Positions 34,253 through 45,000 of a stretch of DNA of 54,087 bases are shown piece after piece. A model generated the notes under the pieces. That model was not told the DNA's origin and did no database searches. It worked only from the letters and a program-made list of their open reading frames with translations. How positions within the stretch are numbered: position 1 is the first letter of the stretch; each line of letters begins with the position of its first letter. This stretch comes from Zygnema circumcarinatum. Lineage: Eukaryota > Streptophyta > Zygnematophyceae > Zygnematales > Zygnemataceae. Both the position numbers and the translations under genes were made by a program. The stretch is from the NCBI GenBank assembly GCA_037447605.1, contig CM074815.1:1232205-1286291 (forward strand), read 5' to 3'.

Positions 34253-37029
34253 TTAGGCAACAGAAGGTGTGAGATGTGCACAGTCAAATGAAATTCCACT
34301 GCAAGGAAGGGGCAAGAAAGCAAAGGCTTTACAGACATGACGCACCTTTTCACCGAGCTTGAATGCAGGAAGCCCTCTATATGGGCAGCCTGCACATCGG
34401 AAAGCATCTCCGAGTCCGCACTGCACCAAAGCCATTTGCAGACGGTGCGAAAAGACATCCTCAAAAAGGGAAGGAAGGAGAACCTAGCAGCAGTTTCACA
34501 CCAAAACAAACATTCTACTCCTTTGCGACGGGCAAACAGAGCGAATTATTACCAGCTCTATAATCCAGCGAACAGAGGAGAGATAGGATGCATACACTGC
34601 CACAAGCTGACTGCGGGTTGTCGACCTGATCCACATTGAGCTTCTTCACAATCACCTTCTCCTCCATCTCTGCTCTTCCACAGGTGCAATTCTTACAAGC
34701 CTTCTTCCCAACTCGGCCAACCTCACAGTCATCAGCTGCACCACAGATAAAAAAAGTCAGCTCCACTTGAGCATTGTAATCACCGATTTCACATCCCACA
34801 TTACGACACGTGAAGGACACAACGGGCACTGCAGAACCTCTCATTTGCATTAAAAAGTGGCAAACTGAGTACCCTCAGCAACGCTTAGCAAGGGCGTCCG
34901 GCCATGTCAGCATTGGCCAGTGGCTTCTCCCTATTTTCACACCGAACATGGTTCCCACTTGATCAACAGTGAAATAAAATCACCCACGTTGGTTGCAAGT
35001 TTAAAACCTAAAAAAGCTCCCTTCAAACACAAAAGCACAAGCACTCATGGAAGTAAAGGAAAACCGACAGAGCTAATTGACGCTCTATTGACTTCAGCGA
35101 CTTGGCAGGAAAACCCCCAGGCCTCAGGCTCCCAGAACTCTGCTGAAGCAGTTTACTTTCTCATCAAATTTTCACACAGCATTAAGTAAAGGGAATCTGA
35201 GGGAATGCACCTGGTACTGCAGCCGGTGGCGCCAGGTCTTCTGGAGTGAGCAGTGAATCCTCGTCCACGAGGTCATCCATTTCAGCATTTGCCGATGCCC
35301 AGAACGATGGTTGGGGTGCGGATGGGAGAGCCACACCAGACTGAGGAGCAATTGCCACATCGTCAACTTCGTCCAATGATATCTTCACAGTCGATCTGTT
35401 ACCATTGCCGTTTGCAATGGACGTTCCGCCAACATTCACAGCCGGTGCTCCTGAACCACATACAACCGCTGCCTCAGCGGGGTAGATTGTGGATTGAAAG
35501 TGTTACAAAGTCGCAAGACGGTCGGCATTGAAAAAAAAACTCTGAAAATAACCATCGATTGCTTACCTGTGGAAGCCACTGACACTTTCTTTCTAAGCGT
35601 GAAAGACGTTCCCTTCTCCCAAGAAGGTTTCTGTACCTTGAACTGCATTGCCAATCACACAAAAGAGTAGCTACTTAAAAATTACAATCAATGAACAAAA
35701 AATGTTCAGCGCAAACCTTTCATAAGCTCCAGAAACATCTCAACCTGTTGCTCAAATAATTTCCATTAGTCCTATTCTAGCCAAAGGAAAAGCAGGTTCA
35801 CCATCTCAAGAGCATGCTTTAATCATGGACAACTATCACTTTAGATGCTACCTTTCTCCACTGCAGGAGTAGCGATTGGAAGATAATGGAAGGTTGGCTA
35901 GAGTCTCTCCTTGCAGAAATTCCCAGATACAAGTCAATTAAAAAACTTACAGCAATGGGCTGAAGTAGTGCACCCTGAGTGGACCCAATGGACGCAGGTG
36001 TTAACCCGCTCCAATCAGCAGATAGCCCAGCTTCTGCCAGAGGTGCTATAGAAGATGCAGCAGAAAAGCCTGCATAAAGCAATGACTTTTCGAGTACTGC
36101 CTGGGATTTCAGCAAAGACGCTCGTTCTCCTAATTTCTGTTCCACAAAGAGAATCACACGGCGAGGTTACATCTATGTTCAGCTCTTGAAGGAGAGGGGC
36201 TGTCGACCTGACTGAATTCTACTTTGCTTCATGAACAACCCACTCAAGTAGACAATCCCTAACTGCTTTGGTCATCAGCTCGATCCAAGGCAGCTGAAGA
36301 AGAGGGGCAACTGCAGGCTATCTACTATCTTTCTCTCCACTCAAAATTTTCAAAGCAACAAGGAACACTACGCCTTCAACATGAAACGTACGAGGATACC
36401 GAAAAAATGCCTTAAGGAAAGCAAAAGAACCTTGGTACAATATGCACAGAACCTATAAAGTAGGCGAAATAAGCTACTTACTGCAAGCTCCTCAGTGGCT
36501 ACAGTCCTCCTTCCAACAGGCTCCTGAATCACCAAGCTTCCTCCCGGGCGCAAAAGGCGTGCAAGCTCTGTCAGCAGCAGGGCCGTGTGATGGCCGGGAG
36601 TTTCAGCTATCGACAGCACAAACTCCACAGAAGATGATGCGAGCGGGAGCTTGCCTGCTGGAGAGAAATTTCAAATAAAAAAGCGCATCAGCTGAGCAAA
36701 AAGTCAAACAAAGAGCAATACAGTTTCTCCGCTTCGAAATCCTCTGAACACAAAGGTCACTTCAGACTGGTATTGCGCACGTAGAGGCTCCCTAATTGAG
36801 TGTCAACTCTATTTGGCTTTAACAATGATAAAGGCACGCAGCAAATTCTTCATCGAAACGACTCCTGAAGGATGCACGATGACATACCACACAAGCCTGC
36901 CTGCGTGACGATGCATAACGCGTTGATGGAGATGTATGGATGATATGCAATAATCTCTTTCAGAAGAACAGGCGACAGGACGGTCGACTCCGTGAGAAGG
37001 AGAGCAGTGGGAGAGGAAGCCGGCGCCAT
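34253..37029 (-). CDS. DRE2: DRE2 / anamorsin (CIAPIN1), cytosolic Fe-S assembly
   Basis: Exons in transcription order are 37029-36888, 36654-36482, 36136-35951, 35642-35567, 35450-35211, 34735-34596 and 34420 down to at least 34346. They give 344 residues before an uncertain end. DRE2 takes electrons from TAH18/ATR3 and passes them to the cytosolic Fe-S assembly (CIA) machinery. The N-terminal half is methyltransferase-like ([35 protein letters not shown]). The C-terminus has both cluster motifs: C276-x9-C286-x2-C289-x-C291 for [2Fe-2S], and C317-x2-C320-x7-C328-x2-C331 for [4Fe-4S], then [10 protein letters not shown]. After GEK the frame runs on to a stop at 34253. A good donor (AAAAG|GTGCGT at 34346/34345) suggests a further spliced exon, so the last residues are unsure. 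Confidence 0.9.
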
Positions 37030-37927
37030 TGCTGCAGGAAGAGGCGGAGCTGCTGAAGGCGGCAGGAGCTTTCCAAGGGGCGGAGCAAAGGACCCCCCGA
37101 TACATATTGGATATATTCAGTTCCCGAACGTTCGAGGCGATGAGAGTTCAGTACGATTCAAAGAATACTGACAATATAGCTCAATATACCGGGATATATT
37201 TCGATTGTATTAGCGGGGGTCAGACTTAGCGCGGAGCGTACGAAATTCCCGAATTCAGTATACGAAAAGTCACATTTTTCGTGTACGAATTTCGGTCGGG
37301 ACCCGCGGCTCCGCCGAACCTAAGCTGTACCGAAATGCGTACCTAGCCAATGCGAAATACGCCCGGCAGGCGTACGAAATTGATTTGGCCATGTTTTAAG
37401 GCTGCCCCCCCCTACGGATGAGCAGCTTGGCGAGCAGACGCTTTGGATATGATATGTTTTGTATTTGAGGTGGATTCTTATATGCAGGAAGTTTACAGAC
37501 TGAGAGACTGCTGCGATGGTGTCCATTTGTTGCTCCTTTCGTTTAAATGGATCAAAATACGCTGAAATTCATTGGCTTATCTATGTTCGACTCAAAGTTT
37601 TGCCCCTTCAACAGATTGAAGAGTAAAGGTGACTGGTAAAAAAATGAACCGTATTTCCAAATAGAACAAAGTCACAACAGTAGCTTTTCAACAATGCATC
37701 CATTCGAAAATGAATAAAATACATCAAGCGACCTTCCCTGTACACGACCCCGGACCTGCCCCTGCCCTCCTTTGATTCCTCTTTTGGTGAATTCACATTC
37801 TAGCCTCGCACTCCCTCTCCTCTCCCACCTCGCTCATGTTACCATCCCACTCTCTCATCACCGACCACTGATTAGCCAGCAATTCAAAATCGTTACTCTT
37901 CCAACAACTCCAATGCGAGTGCCCTCA
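37030..37927. other. Spacer between DRE2 promoter and phytol kinase 3' end
   Basis: This 900-bp stretch is upstream of DRE2 and downstream of the phytol kinase, which lie on the same strand. From 37,227 to 37,385 the motif CGTACGAAATT and close variants recur in both orientations. No gene is supported. Confidence 0.55.
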
Positions 37928-40806
37928 TTACACCCCCAGAAGGGGGAAGGTGAAGCTTCCTTGAAACAGGAATGAGCCGACAATGGCTGCAGTAAAAGGA
38001 ACAGTAAGGTTGTCGTCCAGCTGCCGAGTGACAGGGAGGGACTCCACTCCAGTGGCAAAGAAGGTGACGGCTGCGACCCGCATAATGGTGCTCGACCATT
38101 CGCACTCGAAGTACCCAAGACTGCTGAAGAAGGATATAAAACTGCAAACCACCATCCCCAACAGAGAAAAGGTTGAAGGCCCACAACCCCCTCCCCTGAC
38201 TTCCATAGACGCAGAAACCACCTATTGAATGGCCTGGAATGAACGCTGATTCCCCCCGCCTGCAGTAGCCACATACCAACAACCATTCAAGGTAGCATAG
38301 AACAGACGCTCGAGTTCTGCAGCTCACCAGAGTGAGACGGGGAAGCCCACTGCAAACATGGCAATGCTTCCTGCCCAGCTCTTCTCGCTGTTCCATGGCA
38401 GCTTTGCAGACCCGAGTCTCCGTCCAACAATGTCAGCCACACCTGTCAAAGAACCCTTCCCCTTCTCCAATGAGCATCATATTTCCTGGATTTTCGGCTT
38501 TAGCATTTTTCAATATGCCTTAAGCACACTATTGCAATGCAATTTACCTGTCCTTCTGCCAACTTCGCTACGAAGGCCAGCCACCCAGCTGTAATGACAC
38601 CGCCAAAATGGACTTTAAGATGTCGATGTTGTCATCACTCACCATCGCCAGCACACATGAGCGTCATTGCTATAATGCCCGTAGGAGAATCGCGCCAAAA
38701 AAAGAGAATGATGCTTACGAATGCCACCACATAAAAGAGGGGACCGCGCAACAGCTCCCTGCACTCCGCTCCATTCAAGAACCACCGTCAGTTAGAAGGA
38801 AGTGTTCACCTACCTAACGTTCTGCAAAGTGATCGCACTTTTGTGCCACTCAGCATGAGCAGTTTAGTCCCCAATATCCATCAGGGACAATGAGCCACGC
38901 CTTTAATCCCCCATGCAGGCCACATTGAGTTCCTATGAACGAGGTGCTTCTTAGGTCGCCCTAAACTGCCTCTGACGAGTATGCAGACTTGAAGGCTTGC
39001 CCTGCTGCCCACCTCCAACAGACCCCGAGCAAAAGCCTCCTTTCCTGCCAACTGCTGCAGCCTTGATTTACCAATGAGAGGAGAAACCTGCATCTCCTCA
39101 GTCCCAACACTGATTTGGAGGAACGAAGCATAAGCAGGGCATGACTGTGGCAGTCCCTCAAGGTACAGCTGATCCCTCTGATCGAGTCGATGCCTCATTA
39201 TCCAGACTCGACTCGGAATGAAATGACAGGACTGACCTCGGATCTCCTTCTCTGCTGATAGAGCGCACGGCAGCTTCATCCTTGATGACCCCAAAGGCGA
39301 GCAGGAGAAGCTTGACCATGTTGCCCAGGGGCACCACTGCAGCAAATAAACGAGCATTTGGAGAAGCACTGGCCTCCCCCCGCCAAAGAGCGGATCAATA
39401 AGCACCCAGGTTCGAGGCTGAGCTATAATAGACCATTCAGATCACTACGACCTTTTCCAAAATCAGAGTGAGGGATAGCATACTCAGATTCAAGGAATTT
39501 CCACTAACTATAACACGCTCGACCAGAGAATAAGCTAAACTGAACCGACCCTAATGCCACTATTCAATGACATGACATGACATAACATGGACAATATCAT
39601 GACAAGACATAACATGGGACAACCTCGTTCTAGAATCACTGATTGTGATGGAGCGTAAGGAGTTCAGCACAAGCGACCCGAGCGGGGAAATGAGAGCAAC
39701 CTGAAAACTGGCCAGCACATCATAAAGAGAAGCCCTGTAGTAATGTGCACAACTTTTCGGCTCAGCTTCTGCACAGAAACTTAGCCTCCGCTAAAAGTGA
39801 GAGTTATTCCAACAGCATCGTCGGAAAGTTTGAAAATTAAAGTAAATAGAAGTCAGTCCTAGACTACATAGTTCATGCACCTGCACAGACCAGCCTTGTT
39901 TTGAACAATGAACCACCTAGCACCCCTCATTCCAGCAAATGATGTCGTCATAATTTTAAGAAAATCAACCTACTTCTAAGGCACTCCTCACGTGTTCGAG
40001 GATTCTCTCCTTCAAGACTGGCACTTCTATTGTTTCGCGCAACTTGCAAGTTCTGAATGGAGATAACTGCTCCCGGTTTGCTTCCCGGTTTTCGTTTTCA
40101 AGCAACAAAAAAGTCTCTACAAGTACAAGGTGGATGCCAAATTGAGCACCTGCTCAATAACGAGAAGATCGCTATCTGTTTATCAAAATTAAACATCTCA
40201 CACCTTCTCACATCCTATTCACCATAATTCCCAGCTGTTTTCCGAGTCAAAGGCAGGTGATCAAAGGTCAGCGCTCACCTGCTCCAAGAAGTTGTTTCGT
40301 GTCAATTCATCAAATATCCGAACCCATAGCAAGGCTGCTGCAGAGGTCAAGACTGCAGCGATGATGTCATGTTGTAGACGTGACTGCTCCATCAAAGGCG
40401 CGATTAAAGTGATATCCATCAGCCCAATCGACCTCATGATCTCTCCAGTCGGCGCTCCATCACTGATGAACTGCTTAACCTTCGCCTCTCCTCGCTCGTG
40501 CTTGCATGACTTTCCTTCTGCCGCGCCTTGTATTCTTGCTCCAGCTGGCGACGATACATTGAAGCCATCACCAGCAGCTGACTTGATTCCAAAATTCCTC
40601 CGAGAAGTTACAACCGTCAAGCATAAAATTGGAGAAGCGCAAGTCGAGAAACGCGACCTCTGAGAAGCCCGGGTGCTTGCAGCTTCAGGCACGCCATGGC
40701 TTCCTGCTGCAATCCGGCTGCTGCCGCCCCTGCTGCTCAGAGCCACAGTGCGGAGAGAAAACGGCTGCGTCCTCAGCGCCATGGGCGTGCCAAGAGCGGA
40801 GGCCAT
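37928..40806 (-). CDS. VTE5: Phytol kinase family protein (VTE5/FOLK), plastid
   Basis: Six exons, 40806-40279, 39768-39701, 39368-39237, 38758-38643, 38442-38328 and 38141-37928, join in phase to 390 residues. Phytol kinase phosphorylates phytol freed from chlorophyll, feeding tocopherol synthesis. Family marks are LTRNNFLEQKLSRKVVHITTG, SPNARLFAAVVPL, SISREGDPRELLRGPLFYVV, FFWRDSPTGIIAMTLMCAGD, GVADIVGRRLGS, KLPWNSEKSWAGSIAMF and VESLPVTRQLDDNLTVP. Several hydrophobic stretches fit a multi-pass membrane kinase of the CTP-dependent polyprenol kinase type. The first 110 or so residues are Ser/Arg/Ala-rich, fitting a plastid transit peptide. The start at 40806 (MASALGTP) is preferred over an in-frame Met at 40998 because of that transit-like N-terminus. 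FOLK (farnesol kinase) is the close alternative; VTE5 and FOLK are paralogues and I cannot separate them here. Confidence 0.88.
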
Positions 40807-41364
40807 GCTGCCATTAGCCGGCTCTTGCAGGCAGAGAGGGAGAAGAGAGACAGCCCCAACTCTAGTAGTAGTGCTTTGAAGCTTTGCAGGTATGATTCCG
40901 CCCGCACAACCGTGCACATATCCGTTAGAACATGTTTGGACATAGAACACCGTATCTAAAGAATGCAGTTGGACAAATTTGGCACTAAATAGACGCATAT
41001 GATTGGCTAGTCACATGCTCTCAGTTTGCTGTCGAGTGTCACTGACGGTGGACTGACTCCCACCAGTCATAGTATGACACGTCATCACATCTTTCCACGT
41101 GGCCAATTTCCATTCGCTTAGAATATCGTCAACGGAGACCTGCCCTGACTTGTAGTGCGACTATCGATTCGATGGAGACATTTTAACGAATTATTTTTCG
41201 CCACGTGTCGCCAGGATTGAGGAGTGCCTGCAGCCTCCCTGCCTGCTAGTACGTGGACACCAGATTATGATGAGCCGTACGGTAGGATCTGACTGTACGG
41301 TAGGGCACGGCTGTGATTGGAGATACAGTACAGTACGATAGAATGTACAGATGGATTTTTTTTT
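40807..41364. other. Spacer between phytol kinase and foldback element
   Basis: About 560 bases with the presumed phytol kinase promoter and, from about 41,276 to 41,345, a GTAC-rich run like those at the window start and at 48,350-48,430. No gene is supported. Confidence 0.5.
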
Positions 41365-41534
41365 GGAAAATTCTATTCTCACACCTTTTTTGTCTACACA
41401 CAGGCCTCTTTTCGCCGGGCAGATTTTAAAATAGCACAAAAAAAGAACACACCTTTCACACCTTCTCACCTTTTTTTTTTCACCTTTTTTTTCCCACCTT
41501 TTTGAAATCGATACACACCTTTCTCCATCGGGCA

Positions 41535-41539
41535 GATTT
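41535..41539 (+). repeat. Target-site duplication GATTT, left
   Basis: GATTT directly precedes the 5' LTR; the same five bases follow the 3' LTR at 47386-47390. Five bases is the usual size for copia integrases. Confidence 0.9.
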
Positions 41540-42057
41540 TGTTGTACAGCACTAGAGACTGTACAACGTTTTGGGACATAGACTCTCTAGGGAGGTTAGA
41601 TGCGCCTTGCAAGTGTTAGAGGCGCATGTGTACGAACGTCCGAGTATACCGTACTGTGCCGTACTGTACTGTACCGTACCACTTTTACCTGGTGTACGAA
41701 GTGTACGGACAGTATAGATGTACAGGAAGTGTGGCGTCGCATCGCCACGCATAGGAGTCAGCCTTCTGACGGCTAAAACCCCTTTTAATCGATCTAGCCG
41801 CTTTCAGAGAGCTTTGCCGAGACGTTTGGCTGTAGCCAGGGCAGGTGCTTATGGGATATGTGTGGGTTAGTGCAAGGAGGGACAAGTAGTGTGGCACTGC
41901 TTTACATACCTTGTACTCATTCATTGAAAACAAGAGTTTTGGGCCGGCGGGGCTTTTCTCAATCTGTTGAGCTTGTCTTATGTCTGAAATGTCTGAGACT
42001 GGAGATTCAGGAGGAGGAGACACGGCTGGTGGTAAATCCATGGATGGAGTTACAACA
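41540..42057 (+). repeat. 5' LTR of copia element
   Basis: 518 bp, starting TGTTGTACAGC and ending TTACAACA. Both outer portions match the 3' LTR closely. The middle, about 41,640-41,850, differs by many substitutions and several indels and carries a GTAC-rich run absent from the 3' LTR. The polyprotein start codons lie inside the last 80 bases of this LTR. Confidence 0.92.
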
Positions 42058-45000
42058 AGTGGTATCAGAGCTTTCGGATCTGAGGACAGTGGGAAGACCC
42101 ACATCCAAATCTTCCGAGGCGGCACAAGTACAGAGTACAAGGAGTGGAGATGGGAGATGACCGCTCTACTCGAAACCAGGAAGCTGCTCCCGTATGTCGA
42201 TGGTACCATCAAGCCACTCGACAAGAAGACAGCGCCTGCAGCCGATTTTGAAGCTTGGACTGAAAAGGATGCCAAATGTAGACACTTCTTCGCTGCAAGT
42301 ATTAAAGGCAAGCCAGCTCACATGCTCATGCATCTGAAATCTGCTCGTGAGATGTGGGAGAAACTAGAGGCCACTTATGATCTAGTTGACATCACTGGAA
42401 GGTCAAATTTATATGATGAATTAGCAACCATTAAAATGACTTCAGATGAGACAACACTAGATTACTTGATGAGGTTTGGCAATCTAATGCAGAAGTTCAC
42501 TATGCTGGACAAGGTTTTAGATGAGGATCACCAAATCAATGCATTTTTCAGAGGCCTGCCCAAACGTTTTGACGTCACTGTCAATGGCCTGCGGACTCAC
42601 CACTCCTTCTCTACACTCACGTTAGCCCATGCCATGGCCCGTATTAGAGAGGAGGACACATTTCAGAATGCATCCAGGCCAGGGGCAGATGGTGTCATGG
42701 CAATGCGGCAGCAGAGCCTCCGAGAGCAGCGTGACCGAGGAGGACCTGACAATTTCTGCACTTACTGCAAGAGGAAGGGGCACATTGAAGCGGAGTGTCG
42801 GACCAAGAAGGCAGCCCAAGGCAGCGGGCAGCCTGACAGCGCAGAAGGCAAGGGGAAGGGCAAAACTGTCATCTGCTATAAGTGTGATCAGCCAGGTCAC
42901 ATTGCCAGGAACTGCACAGGCATAGCTGGAACAGAAGTAGCAGAGCCTGCACAGGTAGAGAGTAGTTTGATGGCTAGGGCTGCCAAGAGAATCGATTATG
43001 TAAATCAAGTTTATCTTAATGACAAGAATCATTTACCGTGGCTCATTGACTCAGGGGCTTCCAAACACATGTGTAGTGACACCTCTCTCTTTGCAGAAAT
43101 GCAGCCTTTGGCTGAGGCTAGATGTGTGTTTTCAGCAACAGGAGATCAAGTTGATGTCACTCATGGTGGAACTGTCCATTTTGCGCCTGTTGGAGAAGGC
43201 ACACCTTTCCAACTCAGGCTTGGCAATGTCTTGCATACACCCACGTTACAAAACAATTTCTTTTCTGTTAGTCAGGTGTGTGGCAAAGGCTATGAAGGAA
43301 TTTTCAGAGAAAATTCATGTAAAATTTTACATAGAAAAACTCGGAAAATTCTATGTAGAGGGACACAAAGGGACGGCCTGTACTACTTAGATTGGCAACC
43401 GTCGATTCAGGAGAAGGTCGCCGCTGCACGCGCCTCGGACGGCGCAGATGGTCGCGGTGGAGTCGCACGTGCCCAGGGCGTGCGTGACGGCCGCGATCCT
43501 GCACGCGCCTCGGACGGCGCAGATGGTCGCGGTGGAGTCGCACGTGCCCAGGGCGCGCGCGACGGCCGCGATCCTGCACGCGCCTCGGACGGCGCAGATG
43601 GTCGCGGTGGAGTCGCACGTGCCCAGGGCGCGCGCGACGGCCGCGATCCTGCACGCGCCTCGGACGGCGCCGATGGTCGCGGTGGCGTCGCACGTGCCCA
43701 GGGCGCGAGCGACGGCCGCGATCCCGTCCGCGCTCTCGGACCATCGGACGGCCCTTGCAGCGTTGCAAGGCGCGCCGACCCGGATTGTAGTGACGTGACG
43801 CAGCGCCATGCTCCCATGGCACCAGAGGGCACGGGCGATCCCCCTCAGCGGCGCACAGGCTCCAGCTGCAATGGGGGCATAGAGTCTGCGCATCAAGTCT
43901 CTGATTCGGCGCAGCTTTGGCACAGGCGCCTTGGCCATCTATCGTACAGCGGTCTGGCGACCCTTGCTACCCAGAGCCTTGTGAGGGGGCTCCCCTTTAC
44001 GAAACTCTCCAAGGTCGAAACTGTTTGTCCGGATTGTGCCGTGGGCAAGAGCCACCGTCACCCCTTCCGAAACCATGGCGTGGACTCTTTCCGCGCATCC
44101 CAGCGGTTGGAACTAGTTCACAGCGACTTGTGTGGGCCAATCACCCCAATGACGCCCGGCGGTGCACGGTACTTCATAACCTTCCTTGATGACTTTTCTA
44201 GGAAGATTTGGGTTGTACTGCTGGCACATAAATCTGACGCCTTTGAGGCCTTTCAGGATTGGCAGCTCCAGGCCGAACGGCAGTCCGGTGAGAAACTTCA
44301 GCGAATCCGGACGGATAATGGGGGAGAGTACAAATCCATCCAATTCTCTGACTATCTCAAGTCTTTGGGGATTCGTCATGAGTTCACAGCGCCATACAGT
44401 CCCCAGAGCAATGGTGCAGCAGAAAGAGTGAATCGTACTCTTGGAGACATGGCGAGGTCCATGCTGAGTGAGTCCCCCTTCTCCTTGACCTTTTGGGGAG
44501 AGGCCATCCTCACAGCAGCCTATCTTCGGAACAGGTGTCCCTCTAACGCCTTGAAAGATGAAGGGCGAGTACCTGAAGAAATGTGGAGCGGCAGCAAGCC
44601 AACAGTTCAACACCTCAAAGTGTGGGGCTCCCAGTGCTGGACTACGATTCCCAAGGTGCAGCAGACTACCAAGTTTAGCCCAAGAGGAGAGTTTGGTTAC
44701 TTCCTCGGCTACAATGATGATAGTCTGACCTACCGCGTGTGGAATCCCTCTACGAACAAGGTTATGACTACCCGAGATCTCCTTGTTGAGGAGACCATCA
44801 CGGAGGCAGATCAAGCGAGGATGCGGCACTTACCACTCCCAGACATCGAGTTCCTCCCTGTGAGGGACACTCTGGCAGATGAGGCGTTCCCACCACCTCC
44901 ACCTAGCCCTTTGGATGAAGAGTTTGCAGAGCAGTCTTCCATGGCTGAGCAGCCATTGTGGTCACAACCACTCTCGAATGAGCAGCAGCATAGCTCATCA

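Noticed and set aside
43304-43938. Several open frames on both strands over the copia repeat
   Set aside because: They are shadows of the GC-rich 75-bp repeat, which is open in most frames.
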